From CAJGCS01 sp045589955 (lineage in GTDB: Bacteria; Bacillota_I; Bacilli_A; ML615J-28; CAG-313): a stretch of 32,948 nucleotides of DNA. Under the pieces are notes generated by a model. The model saw only the letters and a program-made list of their open reading frames with translations, did not search any database and was not told the DNA's origin. Location of the stretch: NCBI GenBank assembly GCA_045589955.1, contig JAZNQD010000054.1, positions 1 to 32,948 of the forward strand, in the 5' to 3' direction. Positions 23,464 through 30,866 of the stretch are shown here, piece after piece. How positions within the stretch are numbered: the stretch's first letter is position 1; the number at the start of each line of letters is the position of its first letter. A program made the position numbers and the translations under genes.

Positions 23464-24294
23464 TTATTCACTTTGAAGAGCAATAGCTCTTTCCATCATA
23501 CTAATTCTTTCTTCTTGAGTGATTTTTGCTAAAGCAGCATTTACTTGACTTAATAACTCTGTATCAACTTTTCTAACACCGATCGCAACATCTAAATCTT
23601 CATCTGCAACATCAAACTTACTATCTAATTTAATATATGTAAAACTTGAATCAGCTTCACAAATACCAATTGCAACTGGTTCTTCTAAAACAGTTAAATC
23701 TAAAGCACCAGCACGAAGAGGAACTAAGATAGCATTAACGGTATCAAGAGGTGCTTGGTACTTAACATTAGAATTCTTTTGTGATATTTGCTTTGCAAGA
23801 TCATCATAAAGAGTTCCTTTTTGACCAATTACTTTTGCACCTGATAAATATTCAAAAGTCTTAGCGTTTACATACTTGCTTGTCTTTTGTAAAAGTAGAA
23901 CATGTTCTGATCTATAATAAGCATCAGAGAAATTGATAGATTTTTTTCTTTCCTCAGTTGGGCTCATACCGGCAATAATTAAGTCAATAGAACCATTATT
24001 TAGAGCCATAATTAATCCATCAAATTCATATTTATAGATTTCTAATTCATACCCAAGTTCTTCAGCAATTCTTCTTGCAACCATAATATCATATCCTTCT
24101 GCATAAGAAGATACTTTGCCTTTAATTGGAACATTGGTATCAGTTTTTGCAACTTCAGTCCAGTTAAAAGGCGCATATGCACATTCTAATCCAACTCTTA
24201 AAACTCCTTTATTAGGGTTAAACTTAGTTTGTTTGCAACTTGCTAAACTAAACACACAAACAAGTGATAAAAATAACAATAATAATTTTTTCAT
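23464..24294 (-). CDS. amino acid ABC transporter substrate-binding lipoprotein (probably lysine)
   Basis: 276 residues. A signal peptide with lipobox L-A-S-C20 anchors it to the outer face of the membrane. The mature part is a family 3 periplasmic-binding fold: L-R-V-G-L-E-C-A-Y-A-P-F-N-W at the start, G-Y-D-I-M-V-A-R-R-I-A-E, D-L-I-I-A-G-M-S-P-T-E-E-R (the substrate-contact strand with arginine) and G-Q-K-G-T-L-Y-D. First gene behind the lysine riboswitch and its terminator, with ribosome binding site AAAGGAGA. Sequence alone gives amino acid importer; lysine specificity is inferred from the riboswitch. Confidence 0.92.
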   Translation of the reverse strand: MKKLLLLFLSLVCVFSLASCKQTKFNPNKGVLRVGLECAYAPFNWTEVAKTDTNVPIKGKVSSYAEGYDIMVARRIAEELGYELEIYKYEFDGLIMALNNGSIDLIIAGMSPTEERKKSINFSDAYYRSEHVLLLQKTSKYVNAKTFEYLSGAKVIGQKGTLYDDLAKQISQKNSNVKYQAPLDTVNAILVPLRAGALDLTVLEEPVAIGICEADSSFTYIKLDSKFDVADEDLDVAIGVRKVDTELLSQVNAALAKITQEERISMMERAIALQSE

Positions 24295-24333
24295 TTTCTT
24301 TCTCCTTTATAATTATAATAAGTTTATAAAAAC

Positions 24334-24357
24334 AAAAAAAGCGTCATTAGACGCTTT
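24334..24357 (-). terminator. riboswitch-controlled terminator before the lysine importer operon
   Basis: On the minus strand, AAAGCGTC (24357-24350) pairs with GACGCTTT (24345-24338) around a four-base loop and runs into T7. It lies between the aptamer and the first gene, so it is the expression platform: lysine binding should favour it. Confidence 0.85.
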
Positions 24358-24377
24358 ATACACATTAATATATATGT

Positions 24378-24545
24378 AATAACCTAGCGCCTCTACTAAT
24401 ATTAGTAGGAGTGTTATAGATATTCTCTATAACCCCATAGAATATTTATGCCTAAATATCTATTCGGCGATGATTACCTTTGGCTAACTTCATTGCATGC
24501 CTGCTCCATTAGTTACTCATTTGCACCGCAACCTCTATTTACTTT
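24378..24545 (-). promoter_or_regulatory. lysine riboswitch (L box)
   Basis: Read on the minus strand, this leader has the conserved L-box core in order. First is A-T-A-G-A-G-G-T with T-G-C-G near 24540-24525, then G-A-G-T-A-A, a GCCAAAGG segment (consensus CCGAAAGG), and the hallmark ATCGCCGAAT. Next come a hairpin followed by TATGGGG-TTATAG and a second arm ATCTATAAC-ACTCC, and finally GAGGCGCTAG-type closing bases at 24396-24381. A terminator follows before the amino acid importer. Ends are approximate. A -10 TATAAT (24566-24561, minus) lies just upstream. Identification rests on recalled consensus; it was not scored against a covariance model. Confidence 0.87.
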
Positions 24546-24654
24546 TCTTGTTATGCAAATATTATATAATAAGATAAAGATAAATAAAAATAATATGCAA
24601 CTATTAACGTTTGCTTTTTAAAAGAAATATGATATAATATATATGGTGATAGAA

Positions 24655-25350
24655 ATGACAGACAAGGAAAGATATCGACAACTAAAAAAAGAAAACGATG
24701 AAAAGGTTGCAACATTTATTGATGCATACCATTTCATAGCACATACATATTTATTAAAGGCAAGAGGATATGCAGAAGCTACTTTAGATACTGAGGCAAG
24801 AATTAAGGATGTTTTAGATGAACTTCAAGACTTTTGTGATAAGGGAATGCTAGCGCCAATGGCTATTCCTAACACAACAGAGTATATTGAAGGAAAAGTA
24901 AAAATGCTTACAAAAAAAAGTGAGAAAGGCAAGAAGGTTAAAACAATCATTTGGAATGTTGCTTTCTTTTCGTTTATTGCATCAGTTGTAATTTTTGGAC
25001 TTATTTTAAGAAGCAAAAATGTTCTTGCAAAACCTAGTAATATTTCTCATTCTATCGTTGAAAATGAAATTCATCTTTCATGGGACCGCGTTCCTGATGC
25101 TGAAAGTGGGTATACGATTTATTATATAGATGAAAGAGGCATTGAAAGCGAACATATTGAAGTTTCACAAGTTAGTATTGAACAAGAAAGAGTAGTTTAT
25201 ATATATAATTTAGACACGCAAAAAGAATATACTTTTTATATATATGCAAATGATGTAACAACTGGTGTTGCAGAAGAAATATTATATAAATATTATCGCT
25301 CGGAAGTAGCAGAATATAAATATACACCACAACCAACAAATAATGAATAG
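24655..25350 (+). CDS. single-pass membrane protein with external fibronectin type III-like domain
   Basis: 231 residues, function unknown. The N-terminal ~95 residues are charged and helical (D-K-E-R-Y-R-Q-L-K-K ...) and probably cytoplasmic. One membrane helix follows at about 98-120, then an FN3-like beta domain at about 128-225: I-S-H-S-I-V, I-H-L-S-W-D-R-V-P-D-A, Y-T-I-Y-Y-I, and L-D-T-Q-K-E-Y-T-F-Y-I-Y-A. The start is ATG 24655 because GGTGAT (24645-24650) lies four bases before it; an in-frame ATG at 24643 has no site. A TATAAT with extended TGA is at 24633-24638. Stop TAG lies within its terminator stem. Single gene, divergent from the lysine importer. Confidence 0.78.
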   Translation: MTDKERYRQLKKENDEKVATFIDAYHFIAHTYLLKARGYAEATLDTEARIKDVLDELQDFCDKGMLAPMAIPNTTEYIEGKVKMLTKKSEKGKKVKTIIWNVAFFSFIASVVIFGLILRSKNVLAKPSNISHSIVENEIHLSWDRVPDAESGYTIYYIDERGIESEHIEVSQVSIEQERVVYIYNLDTQKEYTFYIYANDVTTGVAEEILYKYYRSEVAEYKYTPQPTNNE

Positions 25351-25378
25351 ATCATTTTTAAATGGTCTATTTTTTTAT
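25347..25378 (+). terminator. terminator overlapping the stop of the FN3 protein gene
   Basis: Stem ATAGATCATT (25347-25356) / AATGGTCTAT (25361-25370) with one G-T pair, followed by T7. The TAG stop codon (25348-25350) forms part of the stem. Confidence 0.85.
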
Positions 25379-25399
25379 ATATATCTCAAGATACTTTAT

Positions 25400-25428
25400 T
25401 TGACTTTATATTGATAATTTGATATAAT
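25400..25428 (+). promoter_or_regulatory. strong promoter of rpsD
   Basis: TTGACT (25400-25405), 17-base spacer, TATAAT (25423-25428) with extended -10 TGA. Best promoter match in the window, fitting a ribosomal protein gene. Confidence 0.85.
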
Positions 25429-25434
25429 ATTAAA

Positions 25435-25597
25435 GGTGCGATAAAGGCAGCGTTCATTTGATTTATATTTATAGATTATCACGTATATGGATGTTAGTAG
25501 TCTTGCTGCTTAGGCGAAAACAATAGGATAACCTAACTTATGAATAGTATTTGAATGTTTTATCCACAAATATTAAATATATAAGGAGAAAATAAAG
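25435..25597 (+). promoter_or_regulatory. structured rpsD leader, candidate S4 autoregulatory site
   Basis: The 163-base leader is less AT-rich in its core than neighbouring spacers and can form several helices that interleave. GCAGC (25447-25451) pairs with GCTGC (25505-25509), GTTCAT (25453-25458) with ATGAAT (25540-25545), and GGATAA (25526-25531) with TTATCC (25560-25565). The first two cross, a pseudoknot-like arrangement. In B. subtilis the rpsD leader binds S4 and represses its own translation or transcription; the same is inferred here. Start codon and AAGGAG follow at 25582-25598. Helices were found by eye. Confidence 0.5.
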
Positions 25598-26197
25598 ATG
25601 GCACGTTATACAGGTCCAAGCTGGAAATTATCTAGAAGATTAAAATTTTCAGTATTAGAAAATGGTAAAGAATTACAAAAAAGAAATTATGCTCCAGGTC
25701 AACATGGTCAAAGAAGAGCAAAACTTTCTGAATATGGTTTACAATTACAAGAAAAACAAAAAGTTCGTTTCACTTATGGTGTAAATGAAAAACAATTCCG
25801 TAACTTATTCGAAAAAGCAGGAAAACTTCCTGGTAAACACGGTGATAACTTCTTAATGTTATTAGAATCTAGATTAGATAACTTAGTATATCGTTTAGGT
25901 TTCGCAACTACTCGTCGTCAAGCACGTCAATTAGTTAACCATGGTCATATCGTTGTTGATGGAAACAAAGTTGATATTCCTTCATACTTATGCAAACCTG
26001 GTCAAACTATCGCTTTAAAAGAATCTTCACGTTCATTACAAATCGTTAAAGAAGCTTTAGAAGCTACAGTTGCAAGAGTTCCATTCGTATCATACGATGA
26101 ACAACAAGCTGTTGGTACATTCGTTCGCTATGCAGAAAGACAAGAAGTATTAACAGAAATTCGTGAAAATCTTATCGTTGAATTCTACAACAGATAA
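25598..26197 (+). CDS. rpsD: 30S ribosomal protein S4
   Basis: 199 residues, normal. Starts M-A-R-Y-T-G-P-S-W-K-L-S-R-R, the zinc-free S4 type without N-terminal cysteines. S4 domain around T-R-R-Q-A-R-Q-L-V-N-H-G-H-I-V-V-D-G, C-terminal L-I-V-E-F-Y-N-R. S4 nucleates 30S assembly by binding the 5' domain of 16S rRNA and usually represses its own synthesis. It is a lone gene here, as in B. subtilis, with strong promoter, structured leader and terminator. Confidence 0.98.
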   Translation: MARYTGPSWKLSRRLKFSVLENGKELQKRNYAPGQHGQRRAKLSEYGLQLQEKQKVRFTYGVNEKQFRNLFEKAGKLPGKHGDNFLMLLESRLDNLVYRLGFATTRRQARQLVNHGHIVVDGNKVDIPSYLCKPGQTIALKESSRSLQIVKEALEATVARVPFVSYDEQQAVGTFVRYAERQEVLTEIRENLIVEFYNR

Positions 26198-26222
26198 TAT
26201 TAACACAAAATATAAGCAGTCT

Positions 26223-26252
26223 AACTCATCCAGATATCTGGATGAGTTTTTT
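26223..26252 (+). terminator. terminator after rpsD
   Basis: Perfect palindrome AACTCATCCAG-ATAT-CTGGATGAGTT (arms 26223-26233 and 26238-26248) followed by T4 and more T/A. Confidence 0.9.
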
Positions 26253-26315
26253 ATGTACAAATACTTAATGAATATAAAATGTCTTATTTATCTAAAAAGT
26301 TGCTATTTTTTTTAA

Positions 26316-27041
26316 AATTATAATAATAATGATTACTTCTATATAAAAGATTTACAAGAGAATATAACTAAAATTGTTGATGAATATGGCAACATTATGG
26401 TAGAATATTACTATAGTGGTTATGGATACAATATTAAAACAATTGAACATTCTAATATACCATTAAGCAGTATCAATCCATATCGCTATAGAGGATATTA
26501 TCAAGACAATGAAACTGGATGGTATTATCTAAACTCTAGATACTACGATTCTGATATATGTAGATTTATCTCTATGGATGATATTGGTTACTTAGGTGCA
26601 AGTAACACAATTAATTCTTATAATTTATTTACATATTGTGAGAATAATCCGGTTATGTTTGTTGATACAAGTGGGCATTTTATAAAAACAGCAATTACTT
26701 TTAATTCATTTTATTTTAGGGTACAATCTATTTTTATTCCGAAAAAGAAAAAATATACAATTCTTGATTGGGAAGGATTTGATTCAAATGAATATAATAG
26801 TAATTTAGAAAAAGAACAATCAGATCTAAGTAGTGTTAGAAGCACAGGATCAGTAACTGATGGCACGATCAATAAAGATATAATAGGAAAAAACGATCCG
26901 CCATATGAAGGAGATAATTCTACTATTAAATCCCACACAACATCATATACTGTTATATATACGCCAGGCGGCGGATGTATGTATTTTGAAGACCCTGAAG
27001 CAAGAATAGCCCGACTTGAAATGCTTCTTATGGGAAAATAA
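26316..27041 (+). pseudogene. C-terminal remnant of an Rhs/YD-repeat protein with a variable tail
   Basis: The frame is open from 26316 but its first ATG is 26397, with no ribosome binding site. Homology extends upstream of that ATG: Y-F-Y-I-K-D-L-Q-E-N-I-T-K-I-V-D-E-Y-G-N is a YD/RHS repeat. It is followed by the Rhs-associated core: N-P-Y-R-Y-R-G-Y-Y, E-T-G-W-Y-Y-L-N-S-R-Y-Y-D, R-F-I-S-M-D-D and N-L-F-T-Y-C-E-N-N-P. The N-terminal cage part, normally over a thousand residues, is absent, and rpsD and its terminator lie directly before. The last ~120 residues (after V-D-T-S-G-H) are the variable effector-like tail, not recognised; they contain Y-T-P-G-G-G-C-M-Y-F. It may be a dead remnant or a silent cassette that can recombine into a full Rhs gene. 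Sixteen bases before the lipoprotein gene. Confidence 0.8.
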
Positions 27042-27056
27042 AATGGAGGTTAATTT

Positions 27057-28007
27057 ATGGGGAAAAAGCATTTAATATTTATATTCATCTTAGTACTAAT
27101 TCTTTTGTGCTCATGCACCAATAATTGTAGTGATCATTCTGATTATAACTATGATTTAAAATGTGATAAATGTAGTGTTATAATAGAAAGCGAACTTGTT
27201 GATTTGGAAAAATCTTTGAAAAATAATTTCTCTATTATTAGTCAAAAAATGCAAAGTGTAAATGATAAATTCTTTGACATAAAATATGAAATATACACAA
27301 AAGAGTCTCTTTCAGATGAGAATAAAGAAGCACATGTTAATGTATACGGAGAAGGATTTACTAAAGCTGCTAATATTTTTACATTAGATGTTTTTACTGG
27401 TGAATATGAATGGCAACTACTTGCAATTGAGTATGAAAGTGCTGAAGCAGCATCAATCGGACTTTCAAAACTACACAAGCATAATGATTTATTTCAGTAT
27501 AAAAATTGTCTTATAACTCACTTTAAAGGGAGAAGTTTGCTATTTCAAGAAGGTATCGAAATTAATGGGTGTCAGTATACTGCTGATGGTCTTATATTAG
27601 TTGATGGATACACTGCTTCCAAAGTTGAATTGCCAGATAGTGTTTTTAGAATTGATGCATATGCTTTTACAAATTCATACTTTATAAAAGAATTAGTTTG
27701 TAACGAAAAGTTAGAAAAAATAGGTTTCTTTGCATTTTGTGGTGCAACTAACCTGAAGACAGTAAAATTAAATAATAATTTAGAATCAATCGAAATGCAA
27801 GCTTTTTTAGGAACAAATCTCGAATATATTGTTATTCCAGAAAGTGTTGTAAAAATTGGATATTGTGCATTTGAAAACAGTGTCATTTATTGTGAAGCAA
27901 CATCTATGCAAAGCGGGTGGGATGAAAATTGCTTTTTCGAAGGAACAACTGTTTATTACAAAGGTGAGTGGGAATATAATAGCGAAGGAATTCCTACACC
28001 AAGATAA
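27057..28007 (+). CDS. lipoprotein with BspA-type leucine-rich repeats
   Basis: 316 residues. Signal peptide with lipobox L-C-S-C20. Just after it is a short C-x-x-H-S-D-Y-N-Y-D-L-K-C-D-K-C motif seen in surface proteins of gut Firmicutes. A middle region (about 45-165) is not recognised. Residues about 185-290 are LRR_5/BspA-type repeats: V-E-L-P-D-S-V-F-R-I-D-A-Y-A-F, K-L-E-K-I-G-F-F-A-F, L-E-S-I-E-M-Q-A-F and I-P-E-S-V-V-K-I-G-Y-C-A-F. Exposed on the cell surface. Good ribosome binding site GGAGG. Adjacent to the Rhs remnant in the same direction, so an immunity or partner role for the Rhs tail is conceivable but has no sequence support beyond position. Confidence 0.85.
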   Translation: MGKKHLIFIFILVLILLCSCTNNCSDHSDYNYDLKCDKCSVIIESELVDLEKSLKNNFSIISQKMQSVNDKFFDIKYEIYTKESLSDENKEAHVNVYGEGFTKAANIFTLDVFTGEYEWQLLAIEYESAEAASIGLSKLHKHNDLFQYKNCLITHFKGRSLLFQEGIEINGCQYTADGLILVDGYTASKVELPDSVFRIDAYAFTNSYFIKELVCNEKLEKIGFFAFCGATNLKTVKLNNNLESIEMQAFLGTNLEYIVIPESVVKIGYCAFENSVIYCEATSMQSGWDENCFFEGTTVYYKGEWEYNSEGIPTPR

Positions 28008-28021
28008 AATTATATAAAAAG

Positions 28022-28055
28022 AAATAGAGTCTGAATAATCAGACTCTATTTTGTT
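28022..28055. terminator. bidirectional terminator between the LRR lipoprotein and the metallophosphoesterase
   Basis: Thirteen-base stem AAATAGAGTCTGA (28022-28034) / TCAGACTCTATTT (28039-28051), loop ATAA, T-rich on both exits. The stop codon of the minus-strand gene (28046-28048) lies in the stem. Confidence 0.9.
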
Positions 28056-30094
28056 TGGAAATCAGTTGCAAGTGTGTATGCAACTTTGTCATCATAATCA
28101 ATAACTCTAACTTCTACTTTATATTTAGTATTTTTGCTTAAGTTATTTAATGTATATGTTGTTTGTGAATAAGGAACATTAGATGCAACTTTATTACCGT
28201 TTACATATATATCATAACTTGTCATTAAGAAATCAAACATTGGCGTTGCAGAAGGAGTAATGTTAAGAGTTGCACTTGTACTTGATGGAGTTGCAGAAAG
28301 TGCAGCTTCATTTGTTGTTACAGAATAAGTATATTTTGCTTTTGATCCATTAAAATCTGTAAAGATAACTTCAAAACATGAATCATAACCTAAACGTTGT
28401 AGCGGAACTTCAACTTCTTTATAACCTTTTGAATGAATAAAGATTTCATAATAGAAGTCGCCTCTAATAGTTTCTCTAACTTCAACTTTTTCATAGTGGC
28501 CGTAGGCTTGTTCTCCCCAAGAAATAACAGCTTTATTTTCTTCAAGGACTTCTGTAACTTCTATAAATAATTCGCCATTTTCTGGTTCTTTGTATTTAAT
28601 AGTATCTAGTTCATATGTCTTTTCTAAGTTACCTTGAGTGCTATAACGTTTAATTGAAATGTGCCCTTCTTCAGTAATAGTTATCGCATAACCAACTGGA
28701 GTACCACCTTTAACACCAGATGATCCACCTCTAAAGAAGTGTACACCAGCATCGCCTGAATTAATATCTTCATCATTGTAAATGAAATCATAATCTTCAG
28801 TATGGTAGTGACCTGATAAGACTAAGTCAACACCATATTTTTGGAATAATGCGTTGTATTTACTATCTTGATCTGTACCACCTTCATGTGTTGGAATGTG
28901 ATAGTTAACAACAATGTATTTAGATGTATTGTTTCTTAATACATTTTCCATCCATGCAAAGTGTTGATTATAATTAGTAGCTTTAACATTGTCAAGCATT
29001 AAGAATAATACATCATTATAAACGAAATAGTAAGAAGAACCTTTATTGATTTCTTCAGGACCATTCATTAAGCTTGGAGCCATCGCTTTAAAGAATCTAT
29101 TATCCATCATACCTGTTCCATTAATGTAATATTCATGGTTTCCTGGAACACTTGCGTATGCTAATGTTTTTAAAGATTCACGATGTTTGTACATAACGTT
29201 CCAAATACGGTCGTTACCACCTGTATCAATTGTATCACCACTATCAACAACCATTGTTATTTCTGGATGTCTTGCAACAATATTCTTAATTGTTTCTTCA
29301 CTGATTTCAGAACCATGAGATGTTCCGTCAGATTGAACCCAATAGTGAGTATCAGTAAGATATAAGAAAGTTGTATCTCCACTACCCTTAGCAGTTTTAA
29401 ATTGATATGTTTCTGAGTAAGTATCATCACCTTTATTAATACGATAGATATATTCAGTATCAGGAGTTAGATTGTTTAAATAAGTACGATAGATATATCT
29501 TTCACTAAATGGACCATCTAAATCTTCATGTTGTTCACAGAAATAATAACAACTTCCTTTAAGAACAGTCTTATTCAAAAATTCAGGGTCACTTGCAAGA
29601 GTATACTCAACAGATGTATTCTTGTTATGTGTTTGATATTTAACCATTGCACTTGTTGATGCATTTTCGCCATGAGCAGTTGCAATATATTCTGCATCAA
29701 ACTTTTCTTCTACAAGATCAGGCATAATTGTTAAAGATAAAGTTTCTTTAACAGTAGAATCTGCATTAGAAGTAACGGTAATTGTAATTGTACCTTGAGC
29801 AAGGCCAGTTATAACACCATCGCTATAAGTTGCAAGGTTTGGATCGCTAAGTTCTACTTTATAAGATTGATTAACTGATGCAGGAGTAACAGTAACAGAA
29901 AGTGTTGCTGTATCACGTAAGAAGATGTTTTCTTCGCTTAACTCTACATTAATTTGTACTTGTTCAACCTGTGGTTTTGGTGGCTCCTCCTGTGGAGTTG
30001 GCTTTTTAGGTTTACAAGCAACAAGAACAAATATACTCATTACAAGTAGCATAACTGAAGCTATGACATTAAAATATTTAATTATTTTTTTCAT
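28046..30094 (-). CDS. secreted metallophosphoesterase lipoprotein with Ig-like and FN3 domains
   Basis: 682 residues. Signal peptide with lipobox L-V-A-C27, then a Pro/Lys-rich spacer. A BIG_2-type Ig domain covers about 47-125 (V-T-V-T-P-A-S-V, G-V-I-T-G-L-A-Q-G-T), and a purple-acid-phosphatase-like beta domain about 135-235. The calcineurin-like phosphoesterase domain has all expected metal ligands: D248-T-H250, D284-S-G-D287, G-N319-H320-E, N-Y-H399 and S-G-H429-Y-H431. A C-terminal part (about 505-682) has FN3-like beta strands. It should hydrolyse a phosphate ester outside the cell; substrate unknown. The start is ATG 30094 (AAAGGA seven bases upstream); a TTG two codons earlier is rejected. 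Promoter at 30124-30152. TAG stop. Confidence 0.92.
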   Translation of the reverse strand: MKKIIKYFNVIASVMLLVMSIFVLVACKPKKPTPQEEPPKPQVEQVQINVELSEENIFLRDTATLSVTVTPASVNQSYKVELSDPNLATYSDGVITGLAQGTITITVTSNADSTVKETLSLTIMPDLVEEKFDAEYIATAHGENASTSAMVKYQTHNKNTSVEYTLASDPEFLNKTVLKGSCYYFCEQHEDLDGPFSERYIYRTYLNNLTPDTEYIYRINKGDDTYSETYQFKTAKGSGDTTFLYLTDTHYWVQSDGTSHGSEISEETIKNIVARHPEITMVVDSGDTIDTGGNDRIWNVMYKHRESLKTLAYASVPGNHEYYINGTGMMDNRFFKAMAPSLMNGPEEINKGSSYYFVYNDVLFLMLDNVKATNYNQHFAWMENVLRNNTSKYIVVNYHIPTHEGGTDQDSKYNALFQKYGVDLVLSGHYHTEDYDFIYNDEDINSGDAGVHFFRGGSSGVKGGTPVGYAITITEEGHISIKRYSTQGNLEKTYELDTIKYKEPENGELFIEVTEVLEENKAVISWGEQAYGHYEKVEVRETIRGDFYYEIFIHSKGYKEVEVPLQRLGYDSCFEVIFTDFNGSKAKYTYSVTTNEAALSATPSSTSATLNITPSATPMFDFLMTSYDIYVNGNKVASNVPYSQTTYTLNNLSKNTKYKVEVRVIDYDDKVAYTLATDFQTK

Positions 30095-30123
30095 ACTCAA
30101 TTCCTTTCTATTAATATGTTTCT

Positions 30124-30152
30124 ATTATACTACAAAAATAATTAAAGGTAAA
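30124..30152 (-). promoter_or_regulatory. promoter of the metallophosphoesterase gene
   Basis: On the minus strand: TTTACC (30152-30147), 17-base spacer, TATAAT (30129-30124), about 30 bases before the ATG. The remaining spacer 30153-30297 is very AT-rich, with nothing else recognised. Confidence 0.7.
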
Positions 30153-30297
30153 TTAAATAATTCATAAAATTATTTTTTTAAAAAATAAAATAGGAAAAAA
30201 TTAAAAAGTAAAAAAATAATAATTATCGAAAAAAAATCTTAGGACCAATTTAAAAAATGACAAAAAATGTAATATACAAATTTAAAATTGAAATTGT

Positions 30298-30326
30298 TTG
30301 CAAAAAAAAGTGAAAAGTGGTATAAT
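30298..30326 (+). promoter_or_regulatory. promoter of the [FeFe]-hydrogenase operon
   Basis: TTGCAA (30298-30303), 17-base spacer, TATAAT (30321-30326) with extended TGG. It leaves a ~45-base leader ending in the GGAGG (30366-30370) that serves the first subunit gene. Confidence 0.75.
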
Positions 30327-30377
30327 AAAATAGTCAAAATATGGATAATAATTTTTTACAATTATGGAGGTTTAAAA

Positions 30378-30866
30378 ATGGCTCATTTAAGTGCTACTGC
30401 TGTAAAGCAAATTGAAGAAATCATCGCTAGATATAAAGATGAAAAAACACCTTTAATGATGATTTTAAGCGATATTCAAAATGAATATGGCTATATCCCA
30501 CTAGAAGTTCAAGAATTAGTATCTGAAAAAACTGGTATTTCTGTTGCAGAAATATACGGTGTAGTAACATTCTATTCATTCTTCTCATTAAACCCTAAAG
30601 GAAAATACGTTATTGGCGTATGTTTAGGTACAGCTTGTTATGTTAAAGGTTCACAACAAGTTATTGACAAATTCTCAGAAATCTTAAATATTAAACCAGG
30701 TGAAACAACTGAAGATGGATTATTCACATTAGATGCATTACGTTGTATCGGTGCTTGTGGTATTGCTCCAGCTATTTCAATCAATGGTAAAGTATATCCA
30801 AAAGTGGAAGTTAAACAAGTTCCAAAAATTATTGAAGAATACCGTAACATGGGAGGTGCAAACTAA
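30378..30866 (+). CDS. NADH-linked [FeFe] hydrogenase, NuoE-like (HydC/HndA) subunit
   Basis: 162 residues. Thioredoxin-like 2Fe-2S protein of the NuoE family; ligands C82, C87, C123 and C127 in G-V-C-L-G-T-A-C and L-R-C-I-G-A-C-G. An N-terminal helical part reads Y-G-Y-I-P-L-E-V-Q and V-T-F-Y-S-F-F as usual. In HydABC/Hnd complexes it helps electrons pass between the flavin subunit and the catalytic subunit. The start is ATG 30378 with GGAGG seven bases upstream; the frame runs 30 codons further upstream but that stretch covers the promoter. The stop overlaps the next ATG by one base (TAATG). Operon NuoE-NuoF-HydA identifies it as hydrogenase rather than complex I. Confidence 0.93.
   Translation: MAHLSATAVKQIEEIIARYKDEKTPLMMILSDIQNEYGYIPLEVQELVSEKTGISVAEIYGVVTFYSFFSLNPKGKYVIGVCLGTACYVKGSQQVIDKFSEILNIKPGETTEDGLFTLDALRCIGACGIAPAISINGKVYPKVEVKQVPKIIEEYRNMGGAN

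Noticed and set aside
24378..24545. Riboswitch acting on the plus-strand FN3 gene
   Set aside because: The conserved core reads only on the minus strand, and its terminator points toward the importer operon; the FN3 gene has its own promoter after it.
30288..30377. Upstream extension of the NuoE-like subunit by 30 residues
   Set aside because: This stretch contains the promoter and the ribosome binding site; the extension is not similar to NuoE proteins.
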